64,000 nucleotides of DNA from Daedaleopsis sinensis (taxonomy: Eukaryota; Basidiomycota; Agaricomycetes; Polyporales; Polyporaceae), in the NCBI GenBank assembly GCA_033807695.1, contig CM066306.1:2294001-2358000 (forward strand), given 5' to 3'. The notes beneath the pieces were generated by a model. It saw only the letters and a program-made list of their open reading frames with translations, ran no database searches and had not been told where the DNA came from. The translations under genes and the position numbers were made by a program. Of this stretch, positions 23,647-34,501 are shown piece by piece. The number at the start of each line of letters is the position of its first letter. The stretch's first letter is position 1.

Positions 23647-26481
23647 CACGATTGTTGACGCTTCCCCCTTATGTTACTGTACCTGACGACGTTCCGGCGG
23701 ATGACGACCTTTCTCCATTCTTATTCAGACTGCCACGATATCTGGAATGCCTGTTTCTCTGGGAGCTTACGTGCGTGCGGATGTACTTGTATCTTCTGGA
23801 TAGACGATAGTCGTGTACGTAGTCTGCAGGCACCCGGATCGGAGTCGCTGTATTTGTCCGTTCGTAATCCTGCTCGCAATGACACGTCTTCACACATGCA
23901 AACCTTCGGTCAGCCGCTCACGCACGGGACGTCTGCACGTCGCACACACCACGGTATATTTGCACCCGCAGGCTATCCGGTACCCGGTCTAGCCATAGCA
24001 AGTGGGAGATGAGCGATAGCTGGTGCACACCAAATTTACTACCCAGGTATCGAAACGTCTCTGCAGAACTTCTGGAACGCGCCGCGCGAACGATCTGTTT
24101 CCCCGTTTGCACGACCCACTGCGACACCTGCCGATGATCCAGGTCCCAGGGCTATCGCACCAACGCGGCCACAATCGCTCCAGTGTGGCGTCTCCCCAAG
24201 GCCCGTGCGCGTGGTTGCACTTATGCAGCTCGTTTCATCCAACCTGTTATATGATATGATCTATCCGCCAGGCTGAACAAAGCAGGTGGGGGCCGCTGGG
24301 AGGATGGAATGCGGACGCGCAGCCTGAGAGGACAGCACGGATCGGGCAAGACCGCAGATCCCCCGCACGGCTGCACGAAGAGTGGGGTGAGCACGATAGC
24401 TAGATACATGTATACAGTAACGAAAGTTTGCGAGATGTGCACACCGAAGTCCGGCTCAGGCTGCGTCTCGTCTTCGGGTGCTCGTGACGGCATTGGGTCC
24501 CTGCCGGGGAGGACAGGAGCGCACGCTTGAGTATCGATGAGAGATTCGAATTCAGAAGGGCCACTGGGGACGCGCCGGGGTGCACACTGCACGCGGCCGA
24601 GCGGACGAGGGTGGGTACGTGCACTCCCTTCCCTTGCGCACAGATCTGGAGGGGCATCGACGCGATCAGATAGATACTGTACGAGTTCTGAGTTCTGAGT
24701 TCTGAGTTCTCTGTCTCGCATGCGCATCCACGGCCATCCACGCGACCACGTCCACCCACAGACTTCGCTGCTGAAACCAGAGCGGAGCGGCGCATGCATG
24801 GCACGACCGCCGGAGACGCATCAGCGCGAGCGGTCGCGTGCGGCAAGTCACTGCTTGGGGTTACTGTTTCAGAGGCTTGCCTCTTCCGCGTTCTGTGATT
24901 GCTCGAGGCTCGAGGGAACCACGACCTCGCGTCTCGCGCACCATCTTCTCGTGCGCCCACCGCGAGCTAGTCCAAGTTGCAGCCTGTGCGCCCCGGCGAC
25001 CGCTGAGCGCTGAGCAATCGCTCTTACGCCCGTGATCACCAAGCATCGCGCGACACCTGGCGACAGCATCGGACTCGGACGTCGTGAGGGGCCACGCACC
25101 ATTGCTACGACCACCTACGACCACCCGTCCCCGACGGGATCTTGTGGACGGTGTTTGCGCGGACGCATCTGGTCAGCACGAACGCTCACGGACCCAAATT
25201 AATGAGCACCGCCCCCTGCGTGCTGTGCATCGGCCGTCTAGAAGCCGTCGCACGAGGGACGAGCGAGCTGGTCGGGCCTCGGCGTCGACGCTGAGCTTGA
25301 ACGGACCGAGTCGACTCGCTGGGCGCACTTGTCGTGGGCATCCTCCCAGAAGATCCTATAGCTAGAGCGTTAGAATCGGGGGTTCCGCGACACATCCGTA
25401 GCATGGGAGGACGTGCTATGGCCGTCGTCACAGATCTGGGTCGCGGACAATTGGCGCAGGAAGAAGCGTCTGCTGAGAGCGACCCCAAATCCGTCGAGCT
25501 GTCGAGACCGGCGGTACGAGGAACCACCATGCCTTGCTCGGCCAATACACATGATGCCTGTGTGAATGGGGGATTCGGACGGCTGGGCTCGGTGATCCTA
25601 GAGGCGGCTGGATTTGTTCCTGTTGATCATGATGGCTATGTCAGCTGCCCAAGTCACAAACACTTACACACTATAAGTCCACGATGGGGACACGAGGTTG
25701 AGATCGGCCAGTCCGCAGGTGTTACAGATATGCACTATGCGAGTAGCACGTTGGACGGATATCACCGAATGCTTGAATCAGTGAGTACTCCGGACTGAAC
25801 AATACCGGTGACCATTGTTGAACGTTGAACGTCAGTGAACGTTGCGGGTTTCACAGTAAGTAGTAGATCCCGATAGATCCTGATAAAACGGTTGTTATCA
25901 CCACAAGTTACGTACGTACGCATGAGCAAGTGTTTTCGCCCCGTCGTAGTCTCGTAGATGAGCTTGATGTCCGAGTCTCGAGAGTAGTATATGTTCTTCA
26001 TGGTGGTCTAGGACCAAAGTAGTGGAGAGCGCAAGGAGAGCGAGTCCACTGGTGAGTAACTTAGCTCGGCGCCTGTCTAGATCGGGATATCCGATGTAAC
26101 TGAACCGGTTTCAAGCCCGAGAGTGCGTTGTGGTCAATACGGTGACGACAACTTCGAAATGTCGGTTGAGCGCATCATTGGACCGTCGCGAACGTTCAGT
26201 GTAATGTCCATAGCCACAACGGTATTCCTGAGAGTGCTCAAGTTGTGACAAGCTCGCACTACCTTGAAATTCTCAAAATATCAAAGTATCCTTATAACTC
26301 CGTTCCTCAGCCTGAGAGTCCCAAGCCACCACATTGGACACAAGATTCCTAGGATATGATATAGATCAAGGTACGTACATGGCTACACACGAAAACATTG
26401 ATTGATACTATGGATAATTCAGAGCTCGAAAACACATCGAAAACACAAGGACTCCTCCAATAAAAGCAAAATTCTCTACTC
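23647..26481. other. Gene-poor region, no supported gene
   Basis: About 2.8 kb with only scattered frames. A plus-strand frame at 25334-25798 (154 codons) has no recognisable motif and no supporting splice sites. Two simple-sequence oddities occur: four copies of GAGTTCT at 24683-24710 and clustered GAACGTT words near 25817-25845. The right end, from about 25800, is more AT-rich. Confidence 0.55.
24683..24710. repeat. Tandem heptamer repeat (GAGTTCT)x4
   Basis: Four perfect adjacent copies of a 7-base unit in a gene-poor stretch. Probably a minisatellite-like expansion. No link to a gene was seen. Confidence 0.9.
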
Positions 26482-27375
26482 TTATGTAGTCCGTTTGTAA
26501 GGTAAAGCATCGAGGAAAGCGTGACGATCATGAAACCATTGAACAATGGATATACAGGTAACAGCCGTGTGGAAAGCTCGGAACTTGGATCTTACCAGAC
26601 TGGAGGTCCTGCTAGGAAACGCAACATGAAGGACAGACCAACTGAAAGAGGGGATGTGATGCTTACCGGCATACCTAACGGGAGTGTACATCGTATTCCA
26701 GCCGGAGTATAGGGTTGGAACCATAGAAGGCACATACCATGCACTCGGCCAGCTCGAGGGCCACCACCAGCCCGTGTTGATTGCAGCAGCCGCGGGATAG
26801 ATGTACTGAATGGGGCTGTATGCATTGGAGTCATCTGAGGCCGTCCGGGTGTACACCTGTGGAGTCTCCTCGAAGCGGACGCTGCGACGACGTGTAGGAA
26901 ATCGGGGAGGAGTGCTGGGGTAGAAGAAGTCGTGATATTCCTTTGACTTAGTAGGTGGTGTTAGGTATGGGTATACGCGATCCGCGACATTCTGGTAGAC
27001 AGCCCGTGAGTACCGGGCAATCACACTCAGGACCGAGGTACGTACCATGACGAACTTCCACAGGTCTTCAGCCTTGCTCAAACGTTCGTCCGGCCAGCTA
27101 GGTGGAAGAGAAGTGACGCTAAAACCGTGCTATGAGCTATCGTCACACTTGGGGACACTCGGGTACGGTACGTACCGATCGTAGAGTCTGTCGAATTGTC
27201 GCTGCTCCTTGGAAGAAGCGTCGTCTCCAAGTATATTCATGACTCGTAAAGCCCCATCGAGATAGCGCTCTGTGCGGTGGCGTTTGGATGTGGACCCAAT
27301 CCAGTTCCGCCAGAATGATTGCTCGACAGAGTCCTTGATTGACCGAATCGCAGGAAGAGCATCGCGCGAAGGCAT
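26482..27375 (-). CDS. Hypothetical protein, Tyr/Trp/Pro-rich, 3' end uncertain
   Basis: A first exon from the ATG at 27375 (MPSRDALPAIRSIKDSVEQS, then KRHRTERYLDGALRVMNILG) joins through a GTACGT donor to WPDERLSKAEDLWKFVM. Another GTACGT intron leads into NVADRVYPYLTPPTKSKEYH, DFFYPSTPPRFPTRRRSVRF and TGWWWPSSWPSAW. The helix-rich N-terminal part and the PPRFPTRRRSVRFEE segment look like real coding sequence. The C-terminus is not resolved. One frame runs unspliced to 26482; another frame after 26660 reads SPLSVGLSFMLRFLAGPPVW and then a hydrophobic GFMIVTLSSMLYLTNG, which would suggest a C-terminal membrane anchor. I do not recognise the family. Confidence 0.5.
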
Positions 27376-28998
27376 GGGGTCGTGTGTGTTCTAGTTGGAC
27401 AGACGAGGAGGGTAGTCTTGAAGTTCTCCGCTGAACTGCTAGGATTTATACATGCACGACGACCGCAGTGCCATTCGAGTGGCACAACGTATCCTTGTCC
27501 AGCGGTTGGGCTCCGCACTCGCAATAGGAAAGTCGAGACTGTGCTTACTGCCGTTTTAGTCGACCCATGGCAGTGCCCTTATTGCTGCGGTCGCTGAAGC
27601 AACAGCTGTTGAAGTGTACAGGGGCCACTGGACGACTGCAATCGAGAGCCGAATACCCTGATATGGCAGGTCGTCGGTCTTGTAGTAGTGACCCTAGTCG
27701 CTAGATGGCACACTGACCGAGCGATCCTTATATATACGTTTGTGAGCCTGAGCATATAGGCCTGCAAGTCTGCAACCACTTCTTCATGATTTGAAAGAGC
27801 ACCCAGCCTCCCTCACTTTCCGTTTCGGAGACTGTAAGTGTCCTGTAGAGCACTTACAGTGCCGGAGAGTCTCGGAGAGTCCAAGTTGGACTATACCGTG
27901 TTCGTACTTTCGGCGGCTATCACTCCAGCGGCACAGTTGCAGCGTTGCTGAGGATATGTGGTCTGTATTTCATCTTTATGTATCATCTCCAGTGGCATGA
28001 TGGAACCATACGCACCTAAATTTGGCAGGGAGAGCAGATGTTCACGCGTTCACGAGTAAGCTGGGTCGTCGTTGGAATTTGATTCCGAACTCTACCCAAG
28101 TGGCTCTCTACCCGAACCGGGCGAACCCGGACGAGTGCGCTGAAGCTGTGCATATATAAGCGCATGTACGAAAAAAGGCGCGGCCGCCGAAACTCTACTA
28201 AGTAGATCTCCACCAGTACTGGCCTCCTCCTTCTCTGCTAACGTACTGCATCCCTGGGACGACAGCCGTCTTCACCTGGTCAAGGAAACGGTGTTTACTG
28301 CACTCGCAGTCTGCATCAGATTGCGCCCATAGTACTGCATAGCTAGTCGGTGATGTATGTAAGTCTGCTCCGACTCTCTTGATACTATTCACAGCCAGCA
28401 CCATCGAAGTGATGGTACTGACAGTCAGCTTGTTGTACTTTGGACTAGTGGCTTCTATGGCGATGCTTAGTTCTCCAGAAAATTTGCATGTTCCTCTTTT
28501 CGATGCTTCCTAGTAGGCGCGTATTGATAACTCAGAGTCTTAGGTCGTGTGAGGTTACAGCCTACTGCCGCCGCGTGTGTTCAGTCGCAACGAGCGTGTC
28601 GCACGCCACCCGACATGGGTGGCACCATGAGAATTGAGCCACACAGTGGCAATACGTCAAACATATCGTGCAAGACCATCGCCTGCAGTTTGTGAGTCAT
28701 TGTGAACGGCAACTTCACGACAACACAGCACAGCTGTTCCGTACTGTTGCCTGATAGCAGTTACGAGTACGCTCGTGTAGGGTTGCACTCGACATCCGTT
28801 TACTAAGGCTTTGGGTGAACGTGCGACATTTGGCCGTAAGGTAGATGCTTCTTTGGCTTCCATCCATAAAAGTCATATCTCCTTGTGTTAGACTGTCGCG
28901 ATATGGTATGATACCTAACATCTGTTATCACCCATTTATCCTCCTCTCACTTACTCCGAGTCCTCTCAAGCTCGCCTAGGCTAGCCCCAACTCAAGAG
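27376..28998. other. Intergenic region, no supported gene
   Basis: About 1.6 kb between the starts of a minus-strand hypothetical gene and the plus-strand permease, so it contains two promoters. Frames are short (under 100 codons) on both strands. A TATATAA lies near 28150 in mixed-composition DNA. Nothing else could be identified. Confidence 0.55.
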
Positions 28999-31388
28999 AT
29001 GACGCTGGAGGACGAGAAGGTTAAGGCCTCTGCTTCAGTACAAAAGTCACCTTCCTCTTCGGACATCGAAGCAGACATCGTGATAGTTCGAGCTCCTCAA
29101 GATGGTCTGAGAAGACAGATGAAGAATAGGCACATCGCCATGATTAGGCAAGCTCTTCATCTCTATACGAATACACATCTACCGGGAGCTCAACGAATCG
29201 TTCAGTATTGGAGGTCTGTGTTCTCTTCAATCATACGTCAAATGTTGACAACTTTAGGTGCCGTTTAGGGGTCATTGGTACTGGCCTGTTCCTCGGCACA
29301 GCAACCGCTTTGGCGGGTGGGGGCCCGATAGGATTGCTGCTGGGATATATGCTCATAGGAACGATCTGCTACTGCGTTATGGTCAGTCCCTGCTCATTCT
29401 CAGCATCTTCCGTCACAGTCGCAAATTATACCGAAGATATCTCTCGGCGAAATGGCCGCCTTTCTACCCATACCCGGCGGTCACATCACCTTCGCAGAAC
29501 GATTTGTGGATGCGCCTTTGTCGTTCGCATTGGGCTGGCTATACTGTGCGTACTTGGCATGAGATGCCAGATTGACCTAACTGACTCTTCAGGATCGGTG
29601 TTCATATTCAGGGTACGGATGGTCTTTGCTCCTCCCGGCGGAGCTTAGCGCAGCTTCCGTTGTGATTAGCTACTGGTAGGTTCATCGTATAAACGTTCAT
29701 AACTCATACAATCGTCTGAAATTTGTTTAGGAACACATCGGTCAATCCGGCAATATGGGTGACTATGTGTCTTGCTGTCGTAGTCATCATAAACGTTTTG
29801 GGGGCCGGTACGTACCTGCACTACATGCAGACTTTTACAACACTGATACCGAGGATTATAGGTGCATACGGGGAATCCGAGTTCATATTCTCGTCCATCA
29901 AGGTCATCACCGTCTCCGGACTCATCATCCTCGGCGTCGTGCTCGATTTGGGGGGTGGGCCAGACCATGACCGCATCGGGTTCCGCTATTGGAAGAATCC
30001 AGGGCCATTTGTCCAATACGATAATATTGCAGGAGCGAAGGGCCAGTTCTTGGGCTGGATGGCTGTCACGAGCCAAGCAGCGTTTTCTTTCATAGGTACT
30101 GAACTTGTGGCGGTAAGTCGCTTTCCATCGAGGATCGCACGGCAGCTGTGAGCGAGCAATTCATTGCAGATCGCTGGTGCTGAGGTCAAGAATCCTCGGA
30201 GAAACATTCCCAAGGCCATTCGCAGAGTCTACATTCGGATCCTGCTGTTCTATATTGGAGGGACAGCGGTCATTGGGCTCCTTGTTCCCTCTAATGACAA
30301 ACGGCTCAATCTCGCGGACGGCACTGCTGCAGCCTCGCCATTTGTCATAGCAATCTCTAATGCTGGAATCAAGATTTTGCCTTCGGTGCGTCGTGGAACT
30401 TGACTGAGCTCCAAGCTAACAGAGAGCTGACGATCAAGCTCAGATTATTAATGCTGCCATTCTCACCTCCGCATGGTCCGCCGCAAATAGTGACCTCTAC
30501 GCGTCTTCTCGTGCGCTCTGTAAGTCTTCGATCCAGTGCCCTAACACCTGGAGCTGAATTCCCTGCAGATAGCTTAGCGTTGAATGGAAATGCTCCCAGA
30601 GTGTTCATGAAGCTCACTCGCCACGGACTTCCCTGGGTGTCAGTGGCGACATGTGCATGCTTCGCATTCCTCGCGTTCTTGGGAACCTCGAGCGGCAGCG
30701 GCAGGGTATTCGGATGGTTCGTGAACTTGTGAGCCGCTCCAGACACTCAGCTCAAACGCCGAGCCGTATTAACTTCCTCGGATCCCAGGACTGCCGTCGC
30801 CGGCCTGTCAAGCTGGTTTGGGATCTCTGTGACATACATTCGGTTCCACAGGGGTCTCGCGGCGCAAGGGATCGACCGCAAGACGCTCCCGTACAAGACG
30901 TCTCTACAGCCATTCGCTGCGTGGTACGCCGCCATCGCATGTTCTGTGGTCATCCTGGTATGTGGCCATACACACACCGACAGCTCGCATTTGTTAACCC
31001 CTGAGGATGTCGGCCGTCTACCGGATCTTCTTGCGCTCGATTCGGACCTTCTTGCGGCATGATAGTTCAGCGGGTGGTCGGTATTTCTCAAGGGCCACTG
31101 GCGTGTGGACACCTTCGTGACGAACTATCTTCCGATGGTCCTCTTTCCTCTCTTCTATTTCGGCGCGAAGTTTTGGATGCGCGCTCCGCTCGTTCCATAC
31201 GCCGAGATGGACTTCAAGACGGGCTTACAGGAGATATTAGATGCAAGGCATGTGCTTCCTCTGACGCCTTCACCGCTGTGTGATGTTCTCAATATGGGCG
31301 TATTATCAGCGTCGACGAGCCACCACCGCGGAACTGGATCGAGCGCGTATGGTCGTGGGTGGTACGCAACCAGGTTCTTAGCCACTGA
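28999..31388 (+). CDS. Amino-acid permease, GAP1/YAT-type APC superfamily, 550 aa
   Basis: Thirteen exons give exactly 551 codons. Signatures run from SIGGVIGTGLFLGTATALAG (first transmembrane segment, substrate-binding GTG loop) through ISLGEMAAFLPIPGGHITFA, WYGWSLLLPAELSAASVVIS, GAGAYGESEFIFSSIKVITV, ELVAIAGAEVKNPRRNIPKA and GWFVNLTAVAGLSSWFGISV to VTYIRFHRG. The tail is DEPPPRNWIERVWSW. About 12 membrane segments are expected in the plasma membrane. The motif SIGGVIG is only restored by splicing exon 1 (28999-29147) through an 8-nt exon (29206-29213) to 29269. The first (29148-29205) and last (31248-31309) introns have GC donors; the latter restores the conserved DEPPP tail. The next gene, 326 bases downstream on the same strand, is a homocysteine S-methyltransferase, so the substrate may be S-methylmethionine or a related sulfur amino acid (inference). 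Confidence 0.93.
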
Positions 31389-31714
31389 GACAGACTGACA
31401 CTGATCCCCCTCTTCTCCCTGCCCTCTGACAGATGTAGAATCTGTTATCGAAGGGGGCATTTGTAAATCGTCGACGCCACTTTCTGCGATCCGAGTAGAG
31501 ATCATATACTCGAGGATGAAACAGCCTCATCTGCTACTAGTAGTACGTGTCGTCGTATGCACGATTTGAGTTTCTGTACAATATGGCTTGATTCCAAATC
31601 CGAACACGCTTGGATCCGGAGTAAGTATAAGGGACATATAGATGTGGCGCAATTCATCCATATCAGGCATCTTTTAGACGGACATTAGCGCATTCTTCCT
31701 CTAATGCAGCGACC
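31389..31714. promoter_or_regulatory. Spacer between permease and homocysteine methyltransferase genes
   Basis: The 326 bases contain the 3' flank of the permease and the promoter of the methyltransferase. No ORF with support and no clear promoter element was recognised. Confidence 0.4.
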
Positions 31715-33020
31715 ATGAGTGTAAGAGACACGGTGCCTCAAGTACTCGTATTAGACGGTGGACTGGTATTTCGGGCTCTACTACAACCATCGGTGCACCT
31801 ATAGATCTGACCTGCGTAACTACTAGGGAACGACGCTAGAAGACGTCTTCCACAAAGACATCTCCACACCACTCTGGTCCGCCAGACCCATAGATGATGA
31901 TCCGGAAGTGATTATCTCTGCGCATCTTGCATTCCTGCAAGCAGGCGCAGATATAATCCTGACATCGACGTAAGTTTGTAGTGGGCCTATCTCCGATGGG
32001 AGATGCGCTCGATAAACAGTTGATCTCAAGCCTGTTCCAAATTCTAATAGATATCAATGCGCATTCGTTACCTTCGAGAGGGCCGGTTATTCTCGGGAAG
32101 ACGCCAAACGCCTCATGCTCAAATCCGTGAAATTGGCCGTAGAAGCAAAGCGCCGATTTCTAGAGGAACAGGAGAACGAGGACAGCTATTCGCAGCAACC
32201 CCGCCGGCGCGTCAGCATCGCACTCTCCTTGGGACCGTACGGCGCCACGCTCTCTCCTGCCCAGGAGTTCACCGGCTTCTACCCGCCTCCATATGGCCCC
32301 GATCTATCACTGTCCTCCGAAGTGGAAAAGACGAACGCATTCCCCACAAACGATCATCGGCGAATACGCACAGTCGTTCGTAATGGAAGGCGGTGAGCGC
32401 ATCTATGGCGGCATGCTCCTGCGCGAGTCCCCCAGACATGGGGCGCGTTGGACTTCGTTGCGTTCGAGACTGTGCCGCTTCGGAGGGAGATTCACGCGAT
32501 ACGGGCAGCAGTTACGCGGTTGCAAAATGCGAGAGGGCTTCGGCCATACACCGAGACAGTTGACGACGCCAAACGCATGAAGCCGTGGTGGATCAGCACA
32601 GTTCATCCCGACGGGAAGTACCCAGAGATGAAGCCCGACGGAGTACGAGCCACGCAGGCGGAGGTTGCGGAAGCCGCGCTGCAGGGCGCGGTCGGAGCCC
32701 TCAGCATTCCGTGGGGCTTCGGAATCAACTGCACAGGAATTGATTTCCTCGTCGAGCTCGTAGGACAAGCGGAGTGTCGAGCCGGGGTCAACGGGAGGCG
32801 ACCGTGGCTCGTGCTGTACCCCAACCGCGGAGACGTCTACGTGCCTGAGACGCAAACTTGGCTCAAGGCAGAGAGAGAAGGGACTGGGTGGGCCAAAGAA
32901 ATGCAAGCGGTGCTGGCTGCATTGCGTGGGTCGCAGGTATGGGAAGGAGTCGTCGTGGGTGGGTGTTGCAAGACTGGGCCCGAGGAAATAGCAAGCTTGA
33001 GGCGAGAACTAGGCGTGTAA
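31715..33020 (+). CDS. Homocysteine S-methyltransferase, about 371 aa
   Basis: Exons 31715-31765, 31827-31969, 32051-32379 and 32428-33020 give 372 codons. The protein begins with a short lead then VLVLDGGLGTTLEDV (catalytic N-terminal GG-L-x-T motif) and continues with ADIILTSTYQCAF, ALSLGPYGATLSPAQEFTGF, LDFVAFETVPLRREIHAIR, GFGINCTGIDFL and VVVGGCCKTGPEEI. The Cys in GINC and the GGCC pair are the zinc ligands that bind the homocysteine thiol. The enzyme moves a methyl group, classically from S-methylmethionine, onto homocysteine to make methionine. The junction at 32379/32428 is the least certain (48-nt intron, donor GTAATG); the obvious GTGAGC nearby breaks the frame. It follows an amino-acid permease on the same strand. 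Confidence 0.9.
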
Positions 33021-33497
33021 TACTGGTATGTTGCAGATGTTCATGTTCCTCGGGAGTAACTAGTGAGTATTTGAACCTCCATCTATTTTCCAACAGTAGC
33101 GCATGCATGCATACCGTGTACTATGTACTCTTGAACGCAACTTGAACGTCACGGTCGACTTCGAGGGGAGTGCGGTCACTGCGGGTGTTTGCACAGCGCC
33201 AAGTTAACCGGAGGCGGCAGGGGGCGGCCCGATAAAAGTCGAGACCCCGGAACTGCACTCCGGTAAGTGCCGGGGGCCTTACTGGTTTGTGATCTGAGTG
33301 CCGTCGCTGTATACCGCATCGTACAAGCTGCCCGAAAGACTGCACGTCGCCATCGCCGACGCCCTCAAAACAAGCCCATAGCGGTACGTACCTCCTTGAC
33401 ATTGAATGTGTCGAAGAACGAGAGAAATGGACGACGGGGTTGGAATGGATGGCAGACGCGAAGTTTGGATGTTGATGCATATCCCTGCAGGTCCGCC
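33021..33497 (+). promoter_or_regulatory. RPS0 promoter and leader with a 5' UTR intron
   Basis: Upstream of the RPS0 start codon a GTACGT donor at 33384 and a CCCTGCAG acceptor ending at 33490 define a likely 107-nt intron in the untranslated leader, ending 7 bases before the ATG. Leader introns are common in fungal ribosomal protein genes. The rest of the spacer has no supported ORF. Confidence 0.55.
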
Positions 33498-34501
33498 ATG
33501 TCGTCAAAACTCCCCTCCGTTCTCAGTGCCACCGATGAGGAGATTCAGCACCTCCTCGCGGCTCAGTCGCACATCGGCAGCAAGAACTGCGACAAGCAGA
33601 TGCTTCCCTACGTCTGGAAGCGGAGGTCCGACGGTCAGTGAATTCATTGCCGGGCCCACTGGGCAGCATATCTCAGACGTCTTGCGGCTCTGCTAGGGAT
33701 CCACATCATCAACATTGGCAAGACCTGGGAGAAGCTCGTATTCGCCGCCCGTATCATCGCCGCTATCGAGAACCCCAACGATGTCTGTGTAATCTCTGCC
33801 CGCCCGTACGGTCATCGTGCGGTCCTCAAGTTTGCCGCGAACACTGGCGCTCAGGCGATCGCTGGACGTTTCACCCCCGGTAGCTTCACGAACTACATCA
33901 CCCGCTCGTTCAAGGAGCCCCGTCTCATCATCGTCACCGACCCCCGCGTTGACCACCAGGCTATCCGCGAGGCGTCCTACGTCAACATCCCTGTTATCGC
34001 GTTCTGTGACACCGACGCGCCATTGAAGTTCGTCGACGTCGCTATCCCGATCAACAACAAGGCGCGTAACTCTGTTGGTCTCGCTTGGTGGCTCCTTGCG
34101 CGCGAAGTCCTCCGTCTGCGCGGCACGATCCCCCGCACGCCCGATGGCTGGAATGTCATGGTCGACATGTTCTTCTACCGCGACCCTGAGGAGGTTGAGA
34201 AGCAGCAACAGGAGGAGGCTGCTGCAAAGGCTGCGGCCGTGGCTGTGGACACCGTTGAGGCACCCATCCCTGACTGGGAAGTCACCTCTGCTCCTCAAGC
34301 GGGTGGCATCAACCCTGCTCTGGTTGCGGGTGAGGGTGAGTTGCAAGCACTAAATTTACCTGTTTATGTCTTGACATATACTTTCTAGGCGGTCTCGATT
34401 GGTCTGCGGAGCCCGCTGCTACCGGTCCCACCGACTGGTCAGCAGAGCCTGCACAGTCCGGTTGGGGCGCGGAGGCTCAGGGTGCCAGCGGCTGGGAGTA
34501 A
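33498..34501 (+). CDS. RPS0: 40S ribosomal protein S0 (uS2, laminin-receptor family)
   Basis: Three coding exons (33498-33633, 33697-34335, 34389-34501) read [20 protein letters not shown], then [80 protein letters not shown] and [15 protein letters not shown]. An acidic tail follows with WSAEPA and GWGAE repeats. These are hallmark uS2/RPSA residues. The protein sits in the small subunit near the head and is needed for late 40S maturation (family knowledge). The last exon and 3' UTR are partly duplicated at 37778-38024, downstream of the FunK1 gene; that copy has lost part of the tail codons and is not functional. Confidence 0.98.

Noticed and set aside
25334..25798. 154-codon plus-strand frame starting MGILPEDPIARALE
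   Set aside because: No family was recognised, there are no convincing splice partners and codon-level evidence is weak; left as intergenic.
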